From Syntrophaceae bacterium UBA7544 (GTDB lineage Bacteria > Desulfobacterota > Syntrophia > Syntrophales > Smithellaceae): a stretch of DNA of 5,095 nucleotides. Positions 1-5,095 of the stretch are shown piece by piece; position 1 is the first letter of the stretch; each line of letters starts with the position of its first letter. The notes below the pieces were generated by a model, which ran no database searches, was not told the DNA's origin, and saw only the letters and a list, made by a program, of their open reading frames with translations. Made by a program: the position numbers and the translations under genes. The stretch covers positions 1-5,095 of the forward strand of contig DLME01000173.1 of NCBI GenBank assembly GCA_002479215.1, read 5' to 3'.

Positions 1-450
1 GGTTTGCTGGCCGCCCGCAATATCAGAGTATTTCTGCGCCTCTTCACTTTGTTGATACCAGCTAAGGAATACATCTGGAGTATCAGCTACTTCTTTGCCG
101 TGTTTTATGAAGCCTGTTCTATTAAACGACCTCTTGTGCATCTCAACTAACATATCATATATACTAGAGTCTGGTTTAAACAAGAACTGTGACTCTTGTG
201 CCACTTTAAGAAATTGTTTATGTAATATTGTAAAAGCGTCTTTATGTTGCTCTCCACTAGCACTGAACTCTACCAAGGCAAAATGAAAATCTAATGCCGT
301 AGAATATACGTTAAACCTTCTATTGTACAAATCCAAGCGCAGTTTTTCATCATTTATCTTAACTTGTCGTTTATTTGTAAAGTATTGCTGCAAGGCTATG
401 TAAGCTACAAATAGAGCTATAAATAAATTCGCCAATGTCAATATCCCCAT
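1..450 (-). CDS. Small membrane-anchored hypothetical protein (3' end missing)
   Basis: An open minus-strand frame begins with ATG at 450 and runs off the left edge, giving 150 residues without a stop. The start has a strong Shine-Dalgarno, AAAGGAG at 463-457, six bases upstream. Residues about 4-22 (ILTLANLFIALFVAYIALQ) form a hydrophobic helix followed by positively charged residues (NKRQVK). This suggests an N-terminal signal anchor with the rest of the protein in the cytoplasm. The soluble part carries a KLRLDLYNRRFNVY stretch (about 36-49), a pattern I associate with small uncharacterised bacterial membrane proteins that have one N-terminal transmembrane helix; the rest looks helical and charged. 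No enzyme motif is visible. It lies 81 bp downstream of the next minus-strand gene and may be co-transcribed with it or use its own promoter. The function is unknown and the C-terminus lies outside the window. Confidence 0.8.
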   Translation of the reverse strand, partial: MGILTLANLFIALFVAYIALQQYFTNKRQVKINDEKLRLDLYNRRFNVYSTALDFHFALVEFSASGEQHKDAFTILHKQFLKVAQESQFLFKPDSSIYDMLVEMHKRSFNRTGFIKHGKEVADTPDVFLSWYQQSEEAQKYSDIAGGQQT

Positions 451-456
451 TTAATT

Positions 457-463
457 CTCCTTT
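457..463 (-). promoter_or_regulatory. Ribosome binding site of the membrane-anchored protein
   Basis: AAAGGAG on the minus strand, with a six-base AT-rich spacer to the ATG at 450. It fixes the start of a frame that is cut off by the left window edge. Confidence 0.75.
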
Positions 464-475
464 CTTTTTAAAATA

Positions 476-499
476 TGGACAGAATCCGATCTATGTCCA
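476..499. repeat. Inverted repeat TGGACA-N12-TGTCCA, possible operator
   Basis: Perfect 6-bp arms at 476-481 and 494-499 flank a 12-bp centre in the 81-bp gap between gene 2 and gene 1. On the minus strand, the arm at 499-494 reads TGGACA, which resembles a -35 box. TATTTT follows 18 bp later (475-470), but a start from there would fall almost on the ribosome binding site, so the promoter reading is weak. The dyad could be the binding site of a dimeric regulator or a short RNA hairpin. Confidence 0.3.
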
Positions 500-531
500 G
501 TTTAGTTTTCTTTTCCACAGGTGTTAGCCGT

Positions 532-1542
532 TCATCCTATCGGCGTAAAAGTCCCGACTAGATTTGTCCAATAGCCATATTGAACGTATTTATTCCTTCT
601 ACGCTCTTCGGGCATTATTCCCACTTGTATGGAAACACCACAAAAAGACTGAAGATGCTTACTGCACAAAAAAGCCATCAAGTCCTCAACAAAATTCACC
701 ATACTTTGAACCGTCAGCGGCATACAGTCTGCAATGGAAATTGGCGGCTGAGTAGTGTCTCTAAATTTGATCTCAATTGCAGGAAGAGTGATCTTCCCGT
801 TTGGAAGAAATGTGAAATCTGTAACATGAACACCAACAGCATTTCTGTGGTCTAGACAGTCGCGTGCATTTCTCACCATTTTTAGAAATGGCAGTGCGCG
901 TTCAAAAAATATCGTAAAATAATCATCGTTTCCATACTTGTCTTTTATAAATTTATGTAGAGTATCGAAGTGACCTTTCGCTTTAAGTTCTGGATAAAAT
1001 AACCGTATCATATCCCATATCGTTTGTTCTATGTGATCCGCCTTTTGGAAAAATGTCTTGCATCGGCTTTTGACATCGCCGATAGAAGGACTTGCGAACG
1101 ACCCCTTACTATTTTTAGCAACTTCAATTGCTTTTTCTTCGTCACGTTTATATTGCTTAGCTAAAGTATCCATTACGGCTATTTCTTTGAGAATTTCGTA
1201 AGAAAAAGATAAGGCTTCTTGCAGATCAATCAAGTTTGAAAAAAATGCTCGCAATCCTTTTTGGAATAAGGTGTTCGCTGTTAATAGTATCCGGCCAATA
1301 AATTCGGAATCGGCACCAATTTCAAGAACACGCTGCTGAACAATGGGGGGAAGGTCCGGGTTTTCACGCTTGGGGTCGATATGATCAGCTAGCTTGTTCT
1401 CATACACTCCCTTTTTGGTGATAAGCACAAGAGTATGATTGATCGTAAGCATCTCCATGATGGGTGTGCCATCGTCTTGAAAATTGAGAGTAAAGCTTTT
1501 AGCCGATTCTCGTTTAAGGTCAATGGGTCGCTTGCCTGCCAT
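532..1542 (-). CDS. Uncharacterised helical protein with HEPN-like R-D-x3-H motif
   Basis: The frame extends to a GTG at 1566, but the ATG at 1542 is preferred because AAGGAG (1554-1549) stands six bases before it. This gives 336 residues. The protein is soluble, with no signal peptide or membrane segment. The N-terminal part (about 1-65) is probably mostly beta, with FTLNFQDDGTPIMEML and TLVLITKKGVY. The middle (about 70-230) is mostly helical. Around residues 222-234 the sequence KMVRNARDCLDHR contains R227-D-C-L-D-H232. An R-polar-x3-H arrangement at the end of a helix is the signature of HEPN RNase and HEPN-like domains. A beta-rich segment with FLPNGKITLPAIEIKF follows, then a helix (VQSMVNFVEDLMAFL) and a C-terminal PEERRRNKYVQYGYW stretch. 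I recall similar uncharacterised proteins in proteobacteria but no characterised relative. The HEPN assignment is inference; nuclease activity is unproven. It lies 97 bp downstream of the DUF2971 gene. Confidence 0.85.
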   Translation of the reverse strand: MAGKRPIDLKRESAKSFTLNFQDDGTPIMEMLTINHTLVLITKKGVYENKLADHIDPKRENPDLPPIVQQRVLEIGADSEFIGRILLTANTLFQKGLRAFFSNLIDLQEALSFSYEILKEIAVMDTLAKQYKRDEEKAIEVAKNSKGSFASPSIGDVKSRCKTFFQKADHIEQTIWDMIRLFYPELKAKGHFDTLHKFIKDKYGNDDYFTIFFERALPFLKMVRNARDCLDHRNAVGVHVTDFTFLPNGKITLPAIEIKFRDTTQPPISIADCMPLTVQSMVNFVEDLMAFLCSKHLQSFCGVSIQVGIMPEERRRNKYVQYGYWTNLVGTFTPIG

Positions 1543-1548
1543 ATGCCG

Positions 1549-1554
1549 CTCCTT
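1549..1554 (-). promoter_or_regulatory. Ribosome binding site that sets the gene 2 start at 1542
   Basis: AAGGAG on the minus strand with a six-base spacer (CGGCAT) to the ATG at 1542. The longer GTG start at 1566 would place this motif inside the coding region, so the eight-residue extension is probably not translated. Confidence 0.7.
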
Positions 1555-1578
1555 ATTTACAAACACCCTTCCACCATT

Positions 1579-1608
1579 AGTATTGTATTAACTAGACAGT
1601 ATGGTCAA
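1579..1608 (-). promoter_or_regulatory. Candidate sigma70 promoter for gene 2
   Basis: On the minus strand, TTGACC (1608-1603) is a 5/6 match to a -35 box. Two overlapping -10 candidates follow: TACAAT (1587-1582) at a short 15-bp spacing, and AATACT (1584-1579) at 18 bp. Either would start transcription about 10-15 bases upstream of the ribosome binding site. The AACTGGAA motif lies just upstream of the -35 box. This suggests gene 2 can be expressed apart from the DUF2971 gene. Confidence 0.4.
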
Positions 1609-1620
1609 TTTTCCAGTTTA
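1595..1620 (-). repeat. Upstream box TAAACTGGA-N12-CTGTC, shared with the gene 1 upstream region
   Basis: Minus-strand TAAACTGGA (1620-1612) and CTGTC (1599-1595) recur in the same order and orientation upstream of gene 1 (504-496 and 482-478), with a spacer of 13 instead of 12. The box overlaps the candidate gene 2 promoter. A shared operator is one explanation; chance or common ancestry of the intergenic DNA are others. Confidence 0.35.
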
Positions 1621-1639
1621 CATACTTCTGCAACTGATC

Positions 1640-2650
1640 TCACGTCCGTAAAGGAATATTTGAGATTGTTATTTTTGTCCCAGGTTCATCCACCTTTGCG
1701 CTGGTCAAGGCGGAAAAAAACGCTTCTGCTATGGTTATAGGATAGGCTGAAGGGCCGATGATAACTTTATCAAGCAGTTGAGGGATTGATATTCCAGTAA
1801 TTTCCGACTCAATATTTTCTTCAAGTGGGAGTTTATAAACTAATTGAGGCACACCATTTATTATTTCCGTCTCCCTCGAAATAATTGTAGAAGGCACATT
1901 TGGATTGGGTATATAAATTATACGCCATTCTCTTTCCTCACTAAAGCCTTCATGCTTTAAGCTTACCGCCGCCACCATAATCATTTCAAAAATAATATTT
2001 CTCAACCAATCCCTATTCGTAGATTTAAGAAATGCTGCGTTATTGTGTATATTAGAAATAACCGACAGGAATTGATCTTCTACATCGTTATATCCAAAAT
2101 ATGCTACTGGACTTAGAATTACACCAAGTCCCTTTGCCGAGTTTTCTGGAGGAAGTCTCAACACTATAGCCGCACCAGCAACTTGACGCCCGAAACTACG
2201 CCACATTGACAAACTACCGTACTTATCCTCTTTCACATCACGATCAACTTTGTTATTATCTACATCACCATGTTCAGATATACAGCTAATATATGTATTG
2301 AATTGTATACTCCACCATGCTTGGTTAATGCTATTAACTGCCTCCTGAGCAACACCTTCATGACAAGGATTCAGTGCGTCGTGAAATGCTTTTTCATGTT
2401 CCTTGTTGGCAAAAAATTGTTGCAATAAACTCAGTCCATAGTTTATTTCCATATAGTCGTTCATACATCTAGCATTACGCATCCACAATTTGTTTGAATT
2501 TATTATTTTTATTGCGTTCTCTGCTGATGTATAGTGAACTAGTCGTCTTTGTGCTTCCTGTAATTCAGACCTTCGTTTTGTGGCATACGGGAAAAATATA
2601 TCTAGTACACGACGTATAGTTTCAGGATTATCGGGCAGATTATCGGGCAT
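1640..2650 (-). CDS. DUF2971 domain-containing protein
   Basis: The ATG at 2650 is chosen because GGGGG (2663-2659) lies eight bases upstream and can pair with the anti-Shine-Dalgarno. An in-frame ATG at 2665 has no such signal and would add five residues. The product is 336 residues and has no membrane segment. It shows the order of motifs I associate with the DUF2971 family: LVHYTS near 37-42, then a helix and W-x-RNAR-x-MND (about 56-65), the core strand YISCISEHGD (about 120-129), SLSMWRSFG (about 146-154) with GAAIVLRL after it, and EEREWRIIYIP (about 238-248). VIIGP (296-300) follows near the end. The HYTS start and a late E-R-E-W-R suggest an ADP-ribosyltransferase-like core of the H-Y-E kind, but that is my inference and the biochemical role is unknown. 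It is the first gene of the minus-strand block and faces the recombinases across a divergent intergenic region. Its base composition is AT-rich compared with the recombinases. Confidence 0.88.
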   Translation of the reverse strand: MPDNLPDNPETIRRVLDIFFPYATKRRSELQEAQRRLVHYTSAENAIKIINSNKLWMRNARCMNDYMEINYGLSLLQQFFANKEHEKAFHDALNPCHEGVAQEAVNSINQAWWSIQFNTYISCISEHGDVDNNKVDRDVKEDKYGSLSMWRSFGRQVAGAAIVLRLPPENSAKGLGVILSPVAYFGYNDVEDQFLSVISNIHNNAAFLKSTNRDWLRNIIFEMIMVAAVSLKHEGFSEEREWRIIYIPNPNVPSTIISRETEIINGVPQLVYKLPLEENIESEITGISIPQLLDKVIIGPSAYPITIAEAFFSALTSAKVDEPGTKITISNIPLRT

Positions 2651-2694
2651 GGTTTCTTCCCCCATTGCTTGTTTAAAATGGTTTGGTTCTTATA

Positions 2695-2762
2695 ACTGGA
2701 ACTTTACAACAAACCGTTCAGTTTCGCCAGTCATCTTTTTTTCGCTGGTGATAGGTTCCAGT
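2695..2762. repeat. Inverted copies of ACTGGAA/TTCCAGT upstream of the DUF2971 gene
   Basis: ACTGGAA at 2695-2701 and TTCCAGT at 2756-2762 are perfect 7-bp inverted copies. The first adjoins the minus-strand TATAAG box and belongs to the same AACTGGA word found upstream of genes 2 and 1. Possible regulator half-sites; low confidence because the words are short. Confidence 0.25.
2724..2751 (+). repeat. Imperfect stem-loop TCGCCAG ... CTGGTGA
   Basis: In plus-strand RNA, 2724-2730 can pair with 2745-2751 over seven pairs including one G-U, around a 14-base loop that contains a run of seven T. The T run is inside the loop and not after the stem, so it is not a standard intrinsic terminator. Confidence 0.25.
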
Positions 2763-2787
2763 GACGTACACGCCGCAAAAATGTCAC
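2761..2787. repeat. Inverted repeat GTGAC-N17-GTCAC
   Basis: Perfect 5-bp arms at 2761-2765 and 2783-2787. They are short and of uncertain meaning; recorded because they fall in the divergent regulatory region beside other dyads. Confidence 0.2.
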
Positions 2788-2857
2788 GGCAGCACTTCCG
2801 TTTTTCCTTCTCCTTCATTCAATACACATTCCGAAAACCGTTCCCTCTCCATCTAGG

Positions 2858-2903
2858 AGAATACGATCAATAAATCCATACAATACTATTAAAAGAATAC
2901 GAT
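2858..2903 (+). repeat. Direct repeat AGAATACGAT, two copies 36 bp apart
   Basis: Exact 10-bp copies stand at 2858-2867 and 2894-2903, with a third partial AATAC copy between them at 2882-2886. They lie about 65 bp upstream of the -35 box of the recombinase promoter, so they could be activator or recombinase accessory sites. There are too few units for an array. Confidence 0.35.
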
Positions 2904-2968
2904 TATATTATTCCTTACAAGTATCTAAACTTTTTAGGGTTTTCTTATAGTCTCACCCAATTTTCTGC

Positions 2969-2997
2969 TTGTGAAGTTCATTACAATTACATATAAC
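2969..2997 (+). promoter_or_regulatory. Candidate sigma70 promoter of the recombinase block
   Basis: TTGTGA (2969-2974) and TATAAC (2992-2997) are separated by exactly 17 bp and match the -35 and -10 consensus at four and five of six positions. Transcription would begin near 3004. That leaves a leader of about 45 bases before the small ORF at 3048 and about 125 before the resolvase. It is the best promoter match on the plus strand in this intergenic region. Confidence 0.5.
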
Positions 2998-3047
2998 AAT
3001 AATTAAGGCCCGGAATTCATTCAGAAAAGAAGGATATGGAGTATTTA

Positions 3048-3143
3048 ATGGAACCGCAGATTTACATTCCCACCAAATCTGATGGCGAAAATACCAGTCA
3101 TGAACTTGACACAATTGAAAGGAATCAGTCATGCCCAGAGTAA
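3048..3143 (+). CDS. Possible 31-residue leader peptide overlapping the resolvase start
   Basis: The ATG at 3048 follows GGAG (3038-3041) at six bases, and the frame reads 31 codons to a TAA at 3141-3143. It overlaps the first 13 bases of the resolvase gene in another frame. The peptide begins MEPQIYIPTK, is polar and acidic, and has no recognisable domain. An in-frame ATG at 3036 is possible but sits only two bases from its AAGG. Ribosomes ending here would be placed over the resolvase start, which would allow translational coupling. It could also be a chance frame, since the resolvase has its own good ribosome binding site. Confidence 0.35.
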   Translation: MEPQIYIPTKSDGENTSHELDTIERNQSCPE

Positions 3144-3763
3144 TTGGATTTTTGAGGGTAAGTTGTTCGTCACAGGACATTGAGAAGAACAAGGCAGAGA
3201 TACTTTCTTTCGCCAATGACCATGGACTCGTTCCATTGACCTGGGTGACTGAAACCATTTCCGGTACTGTGGATTGGCGGCAGAGAGAGATTGGACGCAT
3301 TCTCAAGGAACTCGAACCTGGAGACGTTATCATCACGCCGGAAATCAGCAGGTTTGCACGTTCTTTGCTTCAAATCCTCGAAATCATAGAAGTGGCAAGG
3401 AAAAAGGACATCGCCATCTATGCCTTAAAGGGAAACTGGCAGCTTAACGGCAACCACATGGAGAACAAGATCATGTTAGCTATGCTCGGTCTCGTAGCCG
3501 AGGCGGAAAGAGACCTCATCTCAATGCGTACCAAGGAAGCACTTGCCGCGCGTAAGGCGGCTGGTGTACAACTTGGGAGACGCAAAGGGCCAGGGAAGTC
3601 AAGGCTCGATCAGTACCGAGTGGAAATCGTCGCCTTGCTGAGAAATGGTAGCGCAAAATCCTTTGTCGCCAAGAGGTACAAGGTGAGCGAACCGACGCTC
3701 TATAATTGGATTTCAAAAAATCAATTGGATGTTTCTCCAATGGTTGAGAAGGTAACAGCATGA
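3131..3763 (+). CDS. Small serine recombinase (resolvase/DNA invertase, Mpi-like)
   Basis: A complete 210-residue protein, the normal length for resolvase/invertases. The start at 3131 has AAAGGA (3118-3123) seven bases upstream. The N-terminal catalytic domain (about 3-140) shows G-F-L-R9-V-S11, with Ser11 as the nucleophile that attacks DNA, and E-I-S-R74-F-A-R77-S, the active-site arginines. The long E-helix contains AEAERDLISMRTKEALAARKAAG (about 123-145), followed by the basic LGRRKGPGKSR linker. A C-terminal helix-turn-helix (about 174-194, SFVAKRYKVSEPTLYNWI) should bind half-sites. The E-helix and linker wording closely resembles the Bacteroides Mpi-type invertases as I remember them. 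The usual T after the catalytic S is C here (RVSCSSQ). The last four bases overlap the start of the large recombinase (ATGA), so the two are very probably made together. It may resolve, invert or assist the large enzyme. Confidence 0.93.
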   Translation: MPRVIGFLRVSCSSQDIEKNKAEILSFANDHGLVPLTWVTETISGTVDWRQREIGRILKELEPGDVIITPEISRFARSLLQILEIIEVARKKDIAIYALKGNWQLNGNHMENKIMLAMLGLVAEAERDLISMRTKEALAARKAAGVQLGRRKGPGKSRLDQYRVEIVALLRNGSAKSFVAKRYKVSEPTLYNWISKNQLDVSPMVEKVTA

Positions 3764-5095
3764 AGGCTGCTGCGTACACACGAGTTTCAACTTCCGGTCA
3801 GATAGGTCCGGACAAAACGTCACTCGAAAATCAACTAAATGACATACGAGATTACTGCAATTTTAAAAAATGGGAACTCCTTCCACCATACGATGAAAGT
3901 GTTGCTAGCGGAGCCAGCATGGACCGTCCTGTTCTCCAGCGATTGCTCAATGACGCTATGCGAGGAAAATTTCAGGCAGTCGTCGTGGCTGATCTCAGTC
4001 GCTTTGGAAGAAATCTCCTCCATCTGAAGCAAAACATCGAAATCTTGAAGAAGCACAAAATCATCTTCGCCAGTCTGCGCGAGAACATATACGCTGATGA
4101 AGATTCTCCAATGGGAAACCTAATTATTTCAACCTTGGCAACGATTTACGAATTTGAGAGGGAGACAATCAAAATCCGCACCAGCACTAACAAAAATCTC
4201 AGGTGGAAAGACAAGAAGATTTTTATTGGTCATCCTCCTTTTGGTTACCGCTGGGACAAGGAAACTGAGAAAGTAGAAATTTTCAGCAAAACGGAGGATA
4301 GAACTTACACTGATGAGGCTGCAACATATCAATACATAGTTTCTCAATATCTGTATTTTGATAAGTCCCTCCAAGCCATTTGTGATGATCTCAACGATAA
4401 TAAGGTTTCTACGCGCCGGAAATGGACAGAATGGTTTGTGCCTGTCATTTCCCGAATCCTAAGACATACCGTATACTGGACCGGGACAATAATCACCAAT
4501 CAAGGCAAATCGGTAAAAGAACAGATTGATTATAGCTGTGAACCACTCATCTCTAAGGCCAAGTGGGAAGCAGTACAAGCGCGACTAGGCAGCAATAAGA
4601 TACGTTCAGGACGTCCGTCAAAGACAGCGGATATATTTCTTCTCCATGGCTTAGTTAGATGTGGAATGTGTGGTAGTAAGCTTCAGTCAATTGCTGATTC
4701 ACGTCAGAGACAACGAGACGGCGGATACCTTAGATATTATGCGTGCTACTACCACAAACCGTCAAATGCTGCGGAGATTCACCGAGAACCATGTGTGCTA
4801 CCATATATTCCTGCCGATCAGGTTGAAAAACTTGCTTGGGACCAGTTACTTATGATTCTAAGTGCAAATGTCAATAAGAAAAAGCTGATAGACAATGCCC
4901 ATTGGGCCGAAAAAGAAGCTAGGGCCGAGCATAAAATCAAACGCTGCAAAGATGCATGGGGGGCAGCAAAGCTTGCATTCGAGCGCTTGGAGGAAGCTCC
5001 TAAGAAGCCGGGGAAATTTGATCTCGAAGATTTTTTTGAGTTGCGTGCCAAATACTCGCACGAAATGACACAATGTGATCTGGAACTTCGCGAAG
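3760..5095 (+). CDS. Large serine recombinase (integrase type), 3' end missing
   Basis: The ATG at 3760 overlaps the resolvase stop (ATGA). The frame is open for 445 codons to the right edge. The catalytic domain (about 3-145) has Y-T-R8-V-S10 with nucleophile Ser10, SLENQL (21-26), VVADLSRFGRN with Arg81 and Arg84, and the E-helix region with EFERETIKIRT (131-141). The recombinase domain follows (about 155-270), beginning GHPPFGYRW and including LQAICDDLN and a VISRILRHTVYWTG stretch. A zinc ribbon has Cys301-x2-Cys304 and Cys329 ... Cys345. After it comes a helical, charged segment (about 365 onward) that begins the coiled coil typical of large serine integrases. All key residues are present and no frameshift is seen, so the visible part looks functional. 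Such enzymes integrate or excise mobile elements by recombining attP and attB. The end of the coiled coil and the C-terminus lie outside the window. Confidence 0.93.
   Translation, partial: MKAAAYTRVSTSGQIGPDKTSLENQLNDIRDYCNFKKWELLPPYDESVASGASMDRPVLQRLLNDAMRGKFQAVVVADLSRFGRNLLHLKQNIEILKKHKIIFASLRENIYADEDSPMGNLIISTLATIYEFERETIKIRTSTNKNLRWKDKKIFIGHPPFGYRWDKETEKVEIFSKTEDRTYTDEAATYQYIVSQYLYFDKSLQAICDDLNDNKVSTRRKWTEWFVPVISRILRHTVYWTGTIITNQGKSVKEQIDYSCEPLISKAKWEAVQARLGSNKIRSGRPSKTADIFLLHGLVRCGMCGSKLQSIADSRQRQRDGGYLRYYACYYHKPSNAAEIHREPCVLPYIPADQVEKLAWDQLLMILSANVNKKKLIDNAHWAEKEARAEHKIKRCKDAWGAAKLAFERLEEAPKKPGKFDLEDFFELRAKYSHEMTQCDLELRE

Larger units (their letters stand above)
2651..3047. other. Divergent intergenic region without a convincing protein gene
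   Basis: About 400 bp separate the minus-strand DUF2971 gene from the plus-strand recombinase block. Frames here are short and lack ribosome binding sites. The region holds a candidate -10 box for the DUF2971 gene (minus-strand TATAAG at 2694-2689, without a good -35), several short repeats listed separately, and a promoter for the recombinases at 2969-2997. Because serine integrase attachment sites often lie beside their genes, this stretch is a place to look for a recombination site, though no clear one is visible. Confidence 0.6.

Noticed and set aside
580..855. 91-codon plus-strand frame inside gene 2
   Set aside because: A shadow of the 336-residue minus-strand gene, whose start and ribosome site are much better supported.
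1435..1740. 101-codon plus-strand frame bridging genes 2 and 3
   Set aside because: It overlaps both minus-strand genes in antisense, lacks a ribosome site and contains no motif.
2724..2751. Intrinsic terminator
   Set aside because: The T run lies in the loop and not after the stem, and no gene ends just upstream on the plus strand.
2784..2852. 22-codon minus-strand frame upstream of the DUF2971 gene
   Set aside because: Very short with no ribosome binding site before its ATG; nothing separates it from chance.
2580..2873. 97-codon plus-strand frame across the DUF2971 start and the intergenic region
   Set aside because: Its first part is antisense to the DUF2971 coding region. Neither its start nor the internal ATG near 2781 has a ribosome site, and the peptide shows no domain.
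2858..2903. CRISPR-like array
   Set aside because: Only two exact 10-bp units and one partial unit, with no regular repeat-spacer pattern and no cas gene.
2953..3336. 127-codon minus-strand frame over the recombinase promoter and resolvase start
   Set aside because: It is antisense to a clear resolvase with intact catalytic residues and has no recognisable protein features.
3131..5095. Single large recombinase gene split by a frameshift
   Set aside because: Each frame encodes its own complete catalytic domain with its own nucleophilic serine, and the junction is a clean ATGA stop-start overlap.

Overview
The window looks like a stretch of bacterial accessory DNA. It has three leftward (minus-strand) genes of poorly characterised type on the left, and a rightward pair of serine site-specific recombinases on the right. 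A divergent intergenic region of about 400 bp separates them. Clear Shine-Dalgarno sequences (AAAGGAG, AAGGAG, AAAGGA), ATG starts and sigma70-like boxes show ordinary bacterial expression. I cannot name the genus; a mid-to-low-GC proteobacterium or similar is a guess. The left genes are visibly AT-rich, while parts of the recombinase genes are GC-rich, as in a mosaic mobile element.

Left block (1-2650, all minus; transcription order gene 3, gene 2, gene 1): gene 3 (1640-2650) is a DUF2971-family protein. Gene 2 (532-1542) is an uncharacterised, mostly helical protein with an R-D-x3-H motif reminiscent of HEPN domains. Gene 1 (1-450, running off the left edge) is a small protein with an N-terminal membrane anchor. 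The gaps of 97 and 81 bp are long enough for separate promoters. A common sequence word, TAAACTGGA followed 12-13 nt later by CTGTC, lies upstream of genes 2 and 1, and a shorter form of it lies upstream of gene 3.

Middle (2651-3047): no convincing protein gene. It holds several short inverted and direct repeats and a good candidate promoter (TTGTGA-17-TATAAC) driving the right block.

Right block (3048-5095, plus): a possible 31-codon leader ORF overlaps the start of a 210-aa resolvase/invertase of the Mpi-like type. The stop of that gene overlaps the start of a large serine recombinase (ATGA). The large recombinase is intact for 445 codons and leaves the window on the right. It has the catalytic domain, the recombinase domain, a four-cysteine zinc ribbon and the beginning of a coiled coil.

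Interpretation (inference): the recombinases are probably the integration/excision module of an integrative element, and genes 1-3 are cargo. The DUF2971 gene and the HEPN-like gene are the best candidates for a defence or toxin-type function, but nothing in the sequence proves this.
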